Source: Thermus sp. LT1-2-5 (GTDB taxonomy: Bacteria; Deinococcota; Deinococci; Deinococcales; Thermaceae). From it: 64,000 nucleotides of DNA. The stretch spans positions 145,582-209,581 of the forward strand of contig NZ_BSRG01000004.1 in assembly GCF_040363165.1 (NCBI RefSeq), written 5' to 3'. This document shows, piece after piece, positions 1-9,365 of this stretch. The notes beneath the pieces were generated by a model. It was not told the DNA's origin. It was given only the letters and a program-made list of their open reading frames with translations, and searched no databases. Numbering within the stretch: position 1 is the stretch's first letter; each line of letters begins with the position of its first letter. A program made the position numbers and the translations under genes.

Positions 1-511
1 AGCTGATGGCCCGGGCGGTGAAGAGGCTGGCCATGGCCCGTTTCACGTGCAGGAGGAGGTCCTCCTCCCCTTGGACGTAGAGGTAGCTTTCCTGCTGCCC
101 GGCGAAGCTGGCCGTGGGCAGGTCCTCGGCGGTGGCGCTGGAGCGCACCGCCACGGGGATCTCTTCCTCCCCCGCCTCCTCGGAAAGCTGGCGGTAGGCC
201 AAAAGGATCTCCTCCCTAAGGTCCGGAGGATACTCCCCCTTGAGGATCAGGTTCCGGAGGTGGCGGCTTGCCCTTTGGAGGGCCTTGGGGTCTTCCACGT
301 CCAGGTCCTTTAGCTCCTGGGCGATGGCCTCCTTCAGGCCGTTTTTCTCCAGAAAGTACCCGTAGGCCTCGCTGGTGGTGGCGAAGCCACCGGGCACCTT
401 CACCCCCAAGGGGGAAAGCTCCCGGATCATCTCCCCCAAGGAGGCGTTCTTGCCCCCCACCAAGGGGACGTCCTCCAGGCCCACCTCGTGGAAAAACCGC
501 ACCCATCTCAT
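1..511 (-). CDS. ppsA: Phosphoenolpyruvate synthase, N-terminal part (cut by window edge)
   Basis: PEP synthase converts pyruvate and ATP to PEP, AMP and phosphate at the entry to gluconeogenesis. About 170 N-terminal residues are visible: a start MRWVRFFHEVG, then GGKNASLGEM near residues 19-28 and the ATP-grasp motif RSSATAEDLP near 123-132, all typical of the PEP synthase/PPDK nucleotide-binding domain. The frame is open to the left edge, so the phospho-histidine and C-terminal catalytic domains lie outside. The ATG overlaps the TGA of the upstream MoxR gene as ATGA (508-511), which points to translational coupling. The assignment is secure; pyruvate, phosphate dikinase is less likely because of the N-terminal sequence. 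Confidence 0.9.
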   Translation of the reverse strand, partial: MRWVRFFHEVGLEDVPLVGGKNASLGEMIRELSPLGVKVPGGFATTSEAYGYFLEKNGLKEAIAQELKDLDVEDPKALQRASRHLRNLILKGEYPPDLREEILLAYRQLSEEAGEEEIPVAVRSSATAEDLPTASFAGQQESYLYVQGEEDLLLHVKRAMASLFTARAIS

Positions 512-1401
512 GGCACCCCTCCTTTCCGCAAAACCTCCCGCAGCACCCCTTCTGCGCTTTCCCCCTCGTAGAGGGCCTCCTCCGTGAGGAAGAGGCGGTG
601 GGGGAGGGCTAAGAAGGCAGCATCTTTGAGTTCTTTCCAGTCTACCAGGGGCTTCCCCCTCAGGTAAGCTAGGGCCTTGGCCAAGGCCAGCCAGGCCTTG
701 GCCCCCCGGGGGGAAAGCCCCATGCGAAGCCGCTTGTCCTCCTGGGTCAAGAAGGCCACGTGGGTGATGGCCTCTAGGGCCTCCTTGGCCACCCGCACCT
801 CCGTGGCCTCCTTTTGCCCCTGGAGGAAGTCCACCGCCTGGGGCTCGGGGAGCTTGGGCTCCTCGGTGAGGATGCGGAGCCACACCTCCCGCCTGGGGGG
901 GCGGAAGGGAATTTTGGCGGTGAAGCGGTCCAGCTGGGCCTCGGGCAGGGGGTAGGTGCCCTCCAGCTCCAGGGGGTTTTGCGTGGCGATGACGAAGAAG
1001 GGCTCAGGCAGGGGGTGGCGCACCCCGCCTGCCGTCACGGCCCGCTCCTGCATGGCCTCGAGGAGGGCCGACTGCACCTTGGGCGGGGCCCGGTTGATCT
1101 CGTCCGCCAGCACCACCTGGGCGAAGAGGGGACCTGGTACGAAGACGAAGCTTCCCTGGCGGAAAATCTCGCTCCCGGTGAGGTCCTGGGGGAGAAGGTC
1201 GGGGGTGAACTGGATGCGCTTGTAGGAGAGGCCGCTTCCTTGGGCGAAGCTTTCCGCCAGAAGGGTTTTGCCCAGGCCCGGCGCCCCTTCCAACAGGGCG
1301 TGCCCCCGGGCCAAGAGGGTGGCCAGAAGGGCCTCGATGGCCTCCTCCTGGCCGAAGAGGGTTTGGTTCAGGGCCTCCTTGAGGCGGAAAAGCGCCTCCA
1401 C
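508..1401 (-). CDS. MoxR-family AAA+ ATPase
   Basis: The 297-residue protein has the MoxR layout: Walker A GAPGLGKT at 39-46, Walker B LADEINRAPP at 98-107 and sensor motif ATQNP at 139-143, followed by the usual helical lid. MoxR ATPases are chaperone-like and often work with von Willebrand factor A or DUF58 partners, but no such partner is nearby. The start is a GTG that shares one base with the TAG of the EF-G-2 gene (TAGTG). The gene ends in an ATGA overlap with the PEP synthase gene, so the three form one operon. The substrate cannot be inferred from sequence. Confidence 0.9.
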   Translation of the reverse strand: MEALFRLKEALNQTLFGQEEAIEALLATLLARGHALLEGAPGLGKTLLAESFAQGSGLSYKRIQFTPDLLPQDLTGSEIFRQGSFVFVPGPLFAQVVLADEINRAPPKVQSALLEAMQERAVTAGGVRHPLPEPFFVIATQNPLELEGTYPLPEAQLDRFTAKIPFRPPRREVWLRILTEEPKLPEPQAVDFLQGQKEATEVRVAKEALEAITHVAFLTQEDKRLRMGLSPRGAKAWLALAKALAYLRGKPLVDWKELKDAAFLALPHRLFLTEEALYEGESAEGVLREVLRKGGVP

Positions 1402-3380
1402 TACCCCTCCTGGGCCCGGCGCTCCTGGACGATCTTCTGCGCCAGGTGCGGGGGCACCTCGGCGTAGTGGCTGAACTCCAAGGCGTAGGCCCCAGCCCCC
1501 CCGGTGAGGCTTGGCAGGGTCTTGTAATACTCCAGCACCTCGGCCAAGGGCACCTCGGCCCGCACGGCGCTCAGGGCTCCCTCCTGCTCCATGCCCAGGA
1601 TGCGTCCCCTGCGGGCTTGCAGGTCGGAGAGGATGTCACCGATGCGCTCCTGGGGGGCTAGGACCTTGATCTGGTAGATGGGCTCCAAGAGGACCGGGCT
1701 CGCCTCCGCCATCACCTTTTTAAAGGCCAGGCTGGCGGCGATCTGGAAGGCCAGGTCCGAGGAGTCCACCTCGTGGTAGGAGCCGTTATAGACGATGGCC
1801 TTGAAGCCCATCACGGGGTAGCCCGCCAGGACCCCCTTCTTGGCCGCCTCGAGGATCCCCTCCTCGATGGCCTCCTGGTACTTGCTGGGGATAACCCCCC
1901 CGGTGATGCGCCACTCAAAGCTGTACTCGGGGGCGGGCTCCAACCTAAGCCACACGTCCCCGTACTGGCCGTGCCCCCCGGTCTGCTTCTTGTACTTGCC
2001 CTGGCCTTCCGCCACCTTGCGGATGGTTTCCCGGTAGGGCACCTTGGGCACGGAAAACTCCACCTCCACCCCGTAGTCCGCCAGGCGCTCCTTGGCGGTG
2101 GTGAGGTGAAGCTCCCCATGCCCCCAAAGGAGGAACTCCCCGGTTTCCTCCTGCCTTTCCAACTTGAGGCTCGGGTCCTCCTCCAGAAGCTTCCTCAGGG
2201 CCTCCCCCAGCTTGGCCTCGTCCGTGCGCCCCTTGGGGTAGAGGGCCACGGGCACGTTGGGCTCCGGCAGGCGGGCGAAGGGCACGGCCTCGCTTTCCGG
2301 CTTCTCCCCTTGCCAAAGGAGCATGCCCCGGTGCAGGGTTTCCGCCTTGGGCAAGCCCAGGATGTAGCCCGCCTCCGCCTCCTCCACCTCCAGGAGGTCC
2401 TTGCCCATGGGCACGTAAAGGTGGGGTAGGCGCACCGCCCCCGCCTCGCTTTGCAGGGTGTCCCCGGGCTTGAGCCTGCCCCGGTAGAGGCGGACATAGG
2501 CCACCTGGCCCATGAAGGGGTCCACCTGCACCTTGAAGACCTTGGCCAAGGGGGGGCCGTCCCCAAAGCGCTCCTGGGGGGAAGGGAAGGCTTCCAGGAT
2601 TAGGTCCAGAAGGGGCAGGACGCCGATGCCCGTTTCCCCCGAGGCCAGGGCCACGGGGTAGAGGAGCCCCCGTCGCACCGCTTCATGAAACGCCTTTTCC
2701 AGGGCCTCCCCCGTGACCTCCTCCCCTTCCAGGTACTTCTCCAAAAGGCCCTCGTCCGTTTCCACGATGGCCTCGAGGACCTCCTGGCGGAAGCGCTCCG
2801 CCCGCGCCCTCTCCTCCTCGGGCAAGGGCACCTCCACCTCCTTGCCCCCTTCCAGGCGGTAGGCCTTGCCGTGGAAGACGTCGATAAGCCCCACCCAGCG
2901 CCCCCCCTCGTACAGGGGCAGGTCAATGGGAAGGATGGGGCCCAGGGTGGCCCGGAGGTCGTCCAGAAGGGCGTAGTAGTCCCCGCCCTTGTCCAGCTTG
3001 GTCACCACCACCATCCGGGGCAGGTCCAGGCGCTCGGCCACGGTCCAGGCCCTTTCCGTGCCCACCTGGACCCCGCTTTCTGCGGATACCGCCACCAGGG
3101 CGGCGTCCGCCGCCTCCAAGGCCCCCCGGATCTCCCCCACGAAGTCCCCGTAACCGGGGGCGTCCAGGAGGAAGATGCGGTGTTCCTTGTAGCGCAAGGG
3201 GGCTACCCCGGTGCGCACCGTGGTGCGGTGGAGCTTGGCCTCGGGGGTGTAGTCCGTGGTGGTGGTGCCCTCCTCCACCCGGCCCATCCGCTCCTTGGCC
3301 CCCGTGTGGTAGAGGAGCGCTTCCGTTAGCGTGGTCTTGCCGCTTCCCGCATGGCCCACCAGGGCGAGGGTACGGATCAT
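1401..3380 (-). CDS. EF-G-2, an elongation factor G paralogue
   Basis: A 659-residue translational GTPase. G1 is GHAGSGKT at residues 9-16 rather than the AHIDAGKT form of housekeeping EF-G, and G4 is TKLD. Domains II-V follow, with a domain IV segment around GGHGQYGDVWLRLEP. Thermus thermophilus carries such a second EF-G, known as EF-G-2, whose structure has been solved but whose cellular role is unsettled. I chose the ATG at 3380, preceded by AAGGAGGG, instead of an in-frame start 36 bases upstream that has no such site. It is the first gene of an operon with MoxR and PEP synthase. Confidence 0.9.
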   Translation of the reverse strand: MIRTLALVGHAGSGKTTLTEALLYHTGAKERMGRVEEGTTTTDYTPEAKLHRTTVRTGVAPLRYKEHRIFLLDAPGYGDFVGEIRGALEAADAALVAVSAESGVQVGTERAWTVAERLDLPRMVVVTKLDKGGDYYALLDDLRATLGPILPIDLPLYEGGRWVGLIDVFHGKAYRLEGGKEVEVPLPEEERARAERFRQEVLEAIVETDEGLLEKYLEGEEVTGEALEKAFHEAVRRGLLYPVALASGETGIGVLPLLDLILEAFPSPQERFGDGPPLAKVFKVQVDPFMGQVAYVRLYRGRLKPGDTLQSEAGAVRLPHLYVPMGKDLLEVEEAEAGYILGLPKAETLHRGMLLWQGEKPESEAVPFARLPEPNVPVALYPKGRTDEAKLGEALRKLLEEDPSLKLERQEETGEFLLWGHGELHLTTAKERLADYGVEVEFSVPKVPYRETIRKVAEGQGKYKKQTGGHGQYGDVWLRLEPAPEYSFEWRITGGVIPSKYQEAIEEGILEAAKKGVLAGYPVMGFKAIVYNGSYHEVDSSDLAFQIAASLAFKKVMAEASPVLLEPIYQIKVLAPQERIGDILSDLQARRGRILGMEQEGALSAVRAEVPLAEVLEYYKTLPSLTGGAGAYALEFSHYAEVPPHLAQKIVQERRAQEG

Positions 3381-3403
3381 GGTCCCTCCTTCTTGGTGCC
3401 CAT

Positions 3404-3432
3404 AGTATAGGGCCAAGGAGGGGGCGATTGTC
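3404..3432 (-). promoter_or_regulatory. Candidate promoter for the EF-G-2 operon
   Basis: On the minus strand a good -10 TATACT lies at 3409-3404, with GACAAT as a possible -35 at 3432-3427 (17-base spacer). It leaves a short leader holding the AAGGAGGG ribosome site. It overlaps the TTG start of the divergent JAMM gene. Confidence 0.4.
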
Positions 3433-3811
3433 CCAAGTCCTTTACGTGCCCCGAAGGCTTCTGGAGGAAACCCGGGCCCACCTCCTGCGGGAGGCTCCCC
3501 GGGAAGGGGTGGGGCTTTGGGCGGGCGGGCGGGAGGTGGAACGGATCATCCCCCTGCCCAACGCCCACCCCCATCCCCTCACGGGCTACCTGGCGGAGCC
3601 TTTGGCCCTTCTCAAGGCCCTAAAGGAGTTGGAGGGCCAGGGCCTGAAGCTGCTTGCCATCTACCACTCCCACCCCCATGGCCCCGCCTTCCCGAGCCCC
3701 ACGGACGTTCGCGAGGCCCGCTGGCGGGTGCCCTACGTCATCTTTGGCACCGACGGGGTTAGGGCCTTCCTCCTGCCCGAGGGGCAGGAGGTGGCCTTGG
3801 CGGTCCTATAA
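3428..3811 (+). CDS. JAMM (MPN+) metalloprotease, TtuB-deconjugase candidate
   Basis: A stand-alone 127-residue JAMM-domain protein. It has the full zinc signature: a Glu in EGVGLW near residue 26, then HSHP with Asp ten residues on (HSHPHGPAFPSPTD). It starts at TTG 3428, preceded by AAGGAGGGGG, and its TAA lies inside the alaS -10 element. Family knowledge: Thermus modifies proteins with the ubiquitin-like sulfur carrier TtuB, and a bacterial JAMM protein has been reported to remove it. That this gene is that enzyme is inference. A role in releasing sulfur-carrier proteins for cofactor synthesis is the alternative. Confidence 0.85.
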   Translation: MSQVLYVPRRLLEETRAHLLREAPREGVGLWAGGREVERIIPLPNAHPHPLTGYLAEPLALLKALKELEGQGLKLLAIYHSHPHGPAFPSPTDVREARWRVPYVIFGTDGVRAFLLPEGQEVALAVL

Positions 3812-3812
3812 T
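3807..3812 (+). promoter_or_regulatory. -10 element of a leaderless alaS promoter
   Basis: A perfect TATAAT lies seven bases before the alaS ATG and contains the TAA stop of the JAMM gene. Transcription from it would start at or next to the ATG. No convincing -35 is visible at 16-18 bases upstream. Confidence 0.6.
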
Positions 3813-3819
3813 CAAAGGC

Positions 3820-6462
3820 ATGCGTACGGCGGAGATCCGCGAGAAGTACCTTTCCTTCTTCGAGGGCAAGGGCCATCTGCGCCTGCCCTCCTTTAGCCTC
3901 ATCCCCGAGAACGACCCCTCCCTCCTCTTTACCTCCGCGGGCATGGCTCCCCTGAAGCCCTACTTCCTGGGGGCCAAGCCCGTCTTCGGAGGTAAGGAGT
4001 GGCGCAGGATCACCACCTGCCAGGAATGCCTCCGGGTGGGGGACATCGAGAACGTGGGCCGCACTTCCCGGCACAACACCTACTTCGAGATGCTGGGGAA
4101 CTTTTCCTTTGGGGACTACTTTAAAAAGGAGGCCATCCTCTGGGCCTGGGAGTTCCTCACGGAGCACCTGAGGTTGGACCCCAGCCGCCTCTGGGTCACG
4201 GTCTACGAGGACGATGACGAGGCCTACGCCATCTGGCGCGACCTGGTGGGGGTGCCCGAGGAAAGGATCGGCCGCTTCGGCGAGGACGAGAACTACTGGC
4301 CGGGCGGGGCCATCACCCACGGGCCCAACGGACCCTCAGGCCCTTGTTCGGAGATCTTCTACGATCGGGGCCCGGCCTTCGGTACCCCGGACGAAACCGG
4401 GCCCAACACGGGGAGCGGGGACCGTTTTGTGGAGATCTGGAACCTGGTCTTCACCCAGTACGACCGCCAAGGCCCCATCCCCGGGCCCGGCATCCTCAAG
4501 CCCCTGCCCCAAAAGAACATAGACACCGGCATGGGCCTGTACCGGGTGGCGGCCATCCTGCAGGACGTGGAGGACTTCTACCGCACCGACACCTTCTTCC
4601 CCCTCATCGAGCGGGTGGCCCTTTGGAGCGGCAAGCCTTACGAGGGGAAGGGGAGCGTGAGCCACCGGGTCATCGCCGACCACGTGCGGGCGGTGGTGGC
4701 GGCCTTGGCCGACGGGGTGACCTTCGCCAACACCGGGCGGGGCTACGTGATCCGCCGCCTCCTCCGCCGGGCCCTGAGGTACGGCTACCTTTTGGGGCTT
4801 TCCGAGCCCTTCCTCTACAAGCTCGCTCCCTTGGTGGCGGAGCTCTTGGGCGACTTCTACCCCGAGATGCGGGAAAACCTCCCCTCGGTGGAGCGGCAGA
4901 TCCGCCTCGAGGAGGAGCGCTTCCTAGAAACCCTGGAAGGGGGCTTGAAGCGCCTGGACGCCCTCCTTTCCGGCCTCAAGCCCGGGGAGGTGCTTTCCGG
5001 GCAGGAGGCCTTCCGCCTTTACGATACCTACGGCTTCCCCCTGGACCTCACGGTGGAGATCGCCGCTGAACGGGGCTATGGCGTGGACACCGAGGGCTTC
5101 AAGCGGGCCCTGGAGGCGCAACAGGAGCGCTCCCGGGCGGCCATGGCCTTTGAGCGGGAGATCTTCAAGAAAAGCGCCCAGGTCCTGGAGGAGCTCTACG
5201 CCGAGCGGGGGGCCACGGAGTTTTTGGGCTACGGCGCCCTGGAGGCCGAGGCGGAGGTTTTGGCCCTTCTGGCCGGGGACCAAAGCCTTGGGGAGGCGGG
5301 GCCGGGCACCGAGGTGCAGGTGGTTCTGGACAAGACCCCCTTCTACGCCGAAGGGGGTGGGCAGATCGGGGACTTCGGCGTCTTGGAGTGGCCCGGGGGC
5401 AGGGCCCAAGTGGAAACCACCCTGAAAACGGAGCAAGGCCTTTTCCTCCACAAGGCCAGGGTGGAGGAGGGGGTTTTGCGGGTGGGGCAGAGGGTGCGGG
5501 CCCTGGTGGACCCCAAGAGGCGGGACACCGAGCGCCACCACACCGCCACCCACCTCCTCCACGCCGCCCTTAGGGCCGTCCTCGGCCCCCACGTGCGCCA
5601 GGCGGGAAGCCTGGTGGCCCCGGACCGGCTCCGCTTCGACTTCACCCACCCCGAGCCCCTGACCCCAGAGGAGCTGGAGCGCATAGAGCTCCTCATCAAC
5701 CGCTGGATCATGGCGGACTTCCCCGTCACCTGGCGCTACATGCCCCTGGAGGAGGCCCGGAAGGAGGGGGCCATGGCCCTTTTCGGGGAGAAGTACGGGG
5801 AGGTGGTCCGGGTGGTGCGGGTGGAGGGAAGCCCCCTGCCGGGCCTAGAGTCCAAGGAGCTCTGCGGGGGCACCCACGTGCGCCGCACCGGGGAGATCGG
5901 GGCTTTCCTCATCGCCAAGGAGGAGGCGGTTTCCGCCGGGGTGCGCCGGATCGAGGCGGTGGCGGGGGAGGCGGCCATCCGCTTCGCCCGGGGCGCGCTA
6001 AACCGCCTTGGGGCCTTGGCGGAACGGCTTTCCGTGGGGGAAAGCGCCCTGGAGGAGCGGTTGGAAAAGCTTTTCGCCGAGCTTAAGGCCAAGGAAAGGG
6101 AGGTGGAAAGCCTCAAGGCGCGGCTGGTGCAGGCGGAGCTCAAGAAGGAGGTGGCCCTCTCGGAAAAGGGCGGTCTCCGCTACGCCGTGGTGGAGATGGC
6201 GGGGCTGGACGGGGAGGCCTTGCGCCAGGCGGCGGACGACCTGGTGGAGCGGGGGGCCGACCTCGCCTTGGTCCTCTCGGAGGGCAAGGCGGTCTTGAAG
6301 CTCTCCAAGCGGGCCCAGGAGCGGGGCCTCGAGGCGGGAAGCCTCTTCCGCGCCCTCACGGAGAGAGCGGGGGGCCGGGGGGGCGGCAAGGGGGTCTTGG
6401 CCCAGGGAGCGGGGCTGGACCCCGAAAGGGCCAAGCAGACCCTCCCCGAGCTTCTCCCGTAG
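3820..6462 (+). CDS. alaS: Alanyl-tRNA synthetase
   Basis: This class II synthetase charges tRNA-Ala. The 880 residues match the normal family length. The N-terminal catalytic domain begins MRTAEIREKYLSFFEGKGH; the editing domain has the zinc motif HHTATHLLH near residue 572 and CGGTH near 684; a coiled region and the C-Ala domain with its Gly-rich segment close the protein. There is no Shine-Dalgarno site before the ATG, and the TATAAT seven bases upstream indicates a leaderless transcript. The stop TAG is part of the -10 of the next gene. Confidence 0.98.
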   Translation: MRTAEIREKYLSFFEGKGHLRLPSFSLIPENDPSLLFTSAGMAPLKPYFLGAKPVFGGKEWRRITTCQECLRVGDIENVGRTSRHNTYFEMLGNFSFGDYFKKEAILWAWEFLTEHLRLDPSRLWVTVYEDDDEAYAIWRDLVGVPEERIGRFGEDENYWPGGAITHGPNGPSGPCSEIFYDRGPAFGTPDETGPNTGSGDRFVEIWNLVFTQYDRQGPIPGPGILKPLPQKNIDTGMGLYRVAAILQDVEDFYRTDTFFPLIERVALWSGKPYEGKGSVSHRVIADHVRAVVAALADGVTFANTGRGYVIRRLLRRALRYGYLLGLSEPFLYKLAPLVAELLGDFYPEMRENLPSVERQIRLEEERFLETLEGGLKRLDALLSGLKPGEVLSGQEAFRLYDTYGFPLDLTVEIAAERGYGVDTEGFKRALEAQQERSRAAMAFEREIFKKSAQVLEELYAERGATEFLGYGALEAEAEVLALLAGDQSLGEAGPGTEVQVVLDKTPFYAEGGGQIGDFGVLEWPGGRAQVETTLKTEQGLFLHKARVEEGVLRVGQRVRALVDPKRRDTERHHTATHLLHAALRAVLGPHVRQAGSLVAPDRLRFDFTHPEPLTPEELERIELLINRWIMADFPVTWRYMPLEEARKEGAMALFGEKYGEVVRVVRVEGSPLPGLESKELCGGTHVRRTGEIGAFLIAKEEAVSAGVRRIEAVAGEAAIRFARGALNRLGALAERLSVGESALEERLEKLFAELKAKEREVESLKARLVQAELKKEVALSEKGGLRYAVVEMAGLDGEALRQAADDLVERGADLALVLSEGKAVLKLSKRAQERGLEAGSLFRALTERAGGRGGGKGVLAQGAGLDPERAKQTLPELLP

Positions 6463-6471
6463 AATAGCCCC

Positions 6472-7158
6472 ATGGGTACTTGGTTCGCCCTCCTGGCGGT
6501 GGCCTTCTCCTGGGCGCTATTTGCCCTCACCTTCGCCCGGTATCGCCGGAGGCCCGCTTTGCACAACGCCCTTTACGCCTTGGGGCTTTTCCTCTTCGCC
6601 CTGGCGGTGACGGCGGAGCTTTGGGCCCGGCTTGTGGGAGCGTGGGACCCCGGGCTTTACCGCCTCTGGTACCTGGCCGGGGCCATGCACGGGGTGACCT
6701 TCTTGGGCTTGGGAAGCCTCGCCCTCCTCAACTCCAAGGCGGCCCGGGGGCTCCTCCTTTTCCTTAGCCCGTTCCTCCTTTACGGGCTCTACCTGGTGGC
6801 CTCGGCCCCCTTGGACCTAGGCGCCCTCCCCACGCCCTATGCCCCCTCGGGGAAGGCCTTCCCCGAGCCCAGCCTCACCTCCCCTAGGCTTTGGACCATC
6901 CCCTTTAACCTCCTCGGCACCCTCCTCCTGGCCGGGGTGGCCCTGTACACCACGCTCCGCTTCTGGCGGGAAAACCCCTTGCGGGCCCAGGGCACGGCCC
7001 TCATCCTCGTGGCCGCCTTGGTGCTGGCCTCCACCAGCACCCTGAACCGGCTTGGGGTGGTGGGCCTGGAGGAGCTGGGGCGGGCCCTGGGGGTGGCCCT
7101 CCTCTACTTCGGGGTGGTCCTGGCGGACCGGTCGGCCTATGCGGGTGGGCGCGCTTGA
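6472..7158 (+). CDS. Seven-TM membrane protein of unknown function
   Basis: The 228-residue product is almost wholly hydrophobic, with about seven predicted membrane helices (roughly 4-22, 31-54, 61-85, 90-110, 140-163, 165-188, 195-217) and no recognisable catalytic motif. It has a TAGAAT -10 at 6460-6465, six bases before the ATG, which overlaps the alaS stop. Its last 20 bases overlap the start of ruvX, so it is co-transcribed with ruvX and mltG. I do not recognise a named family. Confidence 0.75.
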   Translation: MGTWFALLAVAFSWALFALTFARYRRRPALHNALYALGLFLFALAVTAELWARLVGAWDPGLYRLWYLAGAMHGVTFLGLGSLALLNSKAARGLLLFLSPFLLYGLYLVASAPLDLGALPTPYAPSGKAFPEPSLTSPRLWTIPFNLLGTLLLAGVALYTTLRFWRENPLRAQGTALILVAALVLASTSTLNRLGVVGLEELGRALGVALLYFGVVLADRSAYAGGRA

Positions 7159-7546
7159 CGTGGGGGAGGCCCGCATCGGCCTGGCGGTGGGGGAGGAGGG
7201 TAGCCCCTTCGCCTTCGGCCGGGGATACCTGGTGCGCCGCAGCCTGGAGGCGGACCTCGAGGCCATCTTGGACTTCGTGCGGCGGGAGGGCCTAGGGAAG
7301 CTTTTGGTGGGCCTCCCCTTGCGCACCGACCTTAAGGAAAGCGCCCAGGCCAAGCGGGTGCTTCCCCTGGTGGAGGCCCTAAGGGCGCAGGGGCTCGAGG
7401 TGGAGCTTTGGGACGAGCGCTTCACCACCAAGCTGGCCCAGCGGCGGCTGGCCCACGCCCCCAAGCGGCTACGGCGGGAGAAGGGGAAGCTGGACGAGCT
7501 GGCGGCTGTGGTCTTGCTGGAGGACTACCTTGCCCGAAGGCTCTAG
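7139..7546 (+). CDS. ruvX: RuvX/YqgF, RNase H-fold nuclease
   Basis: A 135-residue YqgF-family protein: N-terminal [16 protein letters not shown] with the first acidic residue, [10 protein letters not shown] near 54-63, and the conserved WDERFTT near 92-98. The family is described as a putative Holliday junction resolvase and also acts in the maturation of 16S rRNA 5' ends. The ATG at 7139 lies inside the end of the membrane-protein gene, and the gene ends 17 bases inside mltG, so three reading frames overlap in a tight operon. In other bacteria ruvX is often next to alaS and mltG, as here. Confidence 0.92.
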   Translation: MRVGALDVGEARIGLAVGEEGSPFAFGRGYLVRRSLEADLEAILDFVRREGLGKLLVGLPLRTDLKESAQAKRVLPLVEALRAQGLEVELWDERFTTKLAQRRLAHAPKRLRREKGKLDELAAVVLLEDYLARRL

Positions 7547-8543
7547 GAAGTGGCTCTGGCGTGGGGTTTTAGCCCTTTTCCTCACCTTTGCCCTCCTCTT
7601 GGCCTACGCCCTTTGGCTCTTGGGACCCACGGGGAAGGAGGCGGTGGTGCGCATCCCCCGGGGGGCCAAGGGGGCGGAGGTGGCGCGGATTTTGGAGGAG
7701 GCGGGGCTCCTGCGCTCGGGCCACCTCTTTTCCGCCTATCTGCGCTTTTCGGGCCGGGAGAGGCGCTTGGTCCCGGGGGTTTACCGCCTAAGGGGGGAAG
7801 GGGCCTTCCGCCTGGCCCGCGCCCTCACCGGGGGGGAGAGGCCCTTGACCCTTACCCTCACCTTCCCCGAGGGACAAAGGGCCAAGGACTACGCCCTGAG
7901 GCTTTCCCAGGCGGGCTTGGATGGGGAGGGTTTTCTCCGCCTCGTGGAAAACCCGGGGCCCCTGAAGCCCTCCTACGTGGAGGGGAAGACCCTGGAGGGC
8001 TTTCTCTTCCCCGCCACCTACACCTTTGACCTCCTCGCCACCCCGGAGGAGGTAGTGCGGGCCCTCCTCCGCCGCTTCGAGGCGGAGCTCACCCCCCCGG
8101 TGCGGGCCCTTCTGGCGGAGCGGGACCTTTCCGTCCACGCCTGGGTGACCCTGGCCTCCATCGTGCAGGCGGAGGCGGGAAGCGAGGCGGAGATGCCCTA
8201 CATCGCCGGGGTCTTCCTCAACCGCCTGGAGCGGGGCATGCCCCTTCAGGCCGACCCCACCGTGGCCTACGCCTTAGGCAAGCGCCTCCCCGAGCTTTCC
8301 CGGCCCGCGGGGGATTTCGCCGTGGACTCCCCCTACAACACCTACCGCTACCCGGGCCTTCCCCCAGGCCCCATCGGCAACCCGGGGCGGGCGGCCCTTC
8401 TCGCCGTGCTGAACCCGGTGCGCACCGACGGGAAGGGCCGCCCTTACCTCTACTTCTTCCACGCCCAAGGGAAGCTCTTCCTCAACACCGACTTCGCCGG
8501 GCACCTCCAGGACCTGGCCCGCCACCGCTACTCCTCCCCGTAG
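7530..8543 (+). CDS. mltG: Endolytic peptidoglycan transglycosylase MltG
   Basis: MltG cleaves nascent glycan strands and helps set their length. The 337 residues comprise a short cytoplasmic start, one membrane helix (about 10-31), a LysM-like region and the YceG catalytic domain. That domain holds ASIVQAEAG, with the probable catalytic Glu, then [20 protein letters not shown] and the terminal [18 protein letters not shown] motif. The start is TTG at 7530 with GGAGG a few bases before it. The 3' end overlaps the convergent ABC permease gene by 16 bases. Confidence 0.93.
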   Translation: MPEGSRKWLWRGVLALFLTFALLLAYALWLLGPTGKEAVVRIPRGAKGAEVARILEEAGLLRSGHLFSAYLRFSGRERRLVPGVYRLRGEGAFRLARALTGGERPLTLTLTFPEGQRAKDYALRLSQAGLDGEGFLRLVENPGPLKPSYVEGKTLEGFLFPATYTFDLLATPEEVVRALLRRFEAELTPPVRALLAERDLSVHAWVTLASIVQAEAGSEAEMPYIAGVFLNRLERGMPLQADPTVAYALGKRLPELSRPAGDFAVDSPYNTYRYPGLPPGPIGNPGRAALLAVLNPVRTDGKGRPYLYFFHAQGKLFLNTDFAGHLQDLARHRYSSP

Positions 8544-9364
8544 CGGAGGAGCCTTAGCTGGGCGTAGGCGAAGAGCAGGGTGAGGAGGAGGATTACCAAG
8601 GTGATGGCGGCGGCGTAGCCCAGGCGGAAGTTTTCAAACCCCGCCTCGTAAAGGTAGTAGCCCAGGACCCGGGTGGCCCCGTAGGGCCCGCCCCGGGTGA
8701 GGAGGAAGACGGCGGCGTAGGCCTGGAAGGAAAGGATGGTCCCCACCACCACCAAGAAGGCCACCGCCGGGCGCATGAGGGGGAGGACCACGTAGCGGAA
8801 GGCCTCCCCAGGACCCGCCCCGTCCACATAGGCGGCCTCCAGGAGGGTCTTGGGGATGGCCTTGAGCCTAGCCGAGGCCACCAAGACCCCGTAGCCCAGG
8901 TGCCGCCAGAGGGTGAAGAGAACCACCATGACCAGGGCCCAGAACCCCTCCCGGTCCCAGGGGGGGATGGGGAGGAACTGGGCCAGGGCGCCGTACTCCG
9001 GGGTGAAGAGGGTGTACCAGCTTAGGGTGGCCCCGCCCAGGGTGACGAGGCCGGGGAGGAAGAGGAGGCTCTTGGCCAGGCGCTCGTAGGGCATTCCTTC
9101 CAAGGCCACCGCCAGGCCCAGGGAAAGCCCCACGAAGAGGGGCAGGGCGAGGAGCATGAACTTGAGGGTGACCCAGAGGCTTCCCCAGAAGGCGGGGTCC
9201 TTGAGGAGGTCTTGGTAGTTCTTGAGCCCCACGGGCTTGGGTTCGGAAAGCCCCGACCACTCCCAGGTGGAAAAGCGGATCACGTCCAAGAAGGGGTAGA
9301 GGACGAAGACCCCCAGGGTGAGGAGGGCGGGGAGGGAGAAGAGGACTAAGGGCAGGCGGCGCAC
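8528..9364 (-). CDS. ABC transporter permease, MalF/UgpA type (orphan)
   Basis: A 278-residue inner-membrane permease with about six helices and the EAA loop EAAYVDGAGPGEAFRYVVLP that contacts the ATPase. It fits the carbohydrate-uptake (CUT1) first-permease class. Such systems need a second permease, a binding protein and an ATPase, none of which are adjacent: mltG is convergent downstream and a barrel protein lies upstream. It begins with GTG one base after the stop of the barrel gene. The partners are presumably elsewhere in the genome, or the locus is a remnant. Confidence 0.88.
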   Translation of the reverse strand: MRRLPLVLFSLPALLTLGVFVLYPFLDVIRFSTWEWSGLSEPKPVGLKNYQDLLKDPAFWGSLWVTLKFMLLALPLFVGLSLGLAVALEGMPYERLAKSLLFLPGLVTLGGATLSWYTLFTPEYGALAQFLPIPPWDREGFWALVMVVLFTLWRHLGYGVLVASARLKAIPKTLLEAAYVDGAGPGEAFRYVVLPLMRPAVAFLVVVGTILSFQAYAAVFLLTRGGPYGATRVLGYYLYEAGFENFRLGYAAAITLVILLLTLLFAYAQLRLLRYGEE

Positions 9365-9365
9365 G

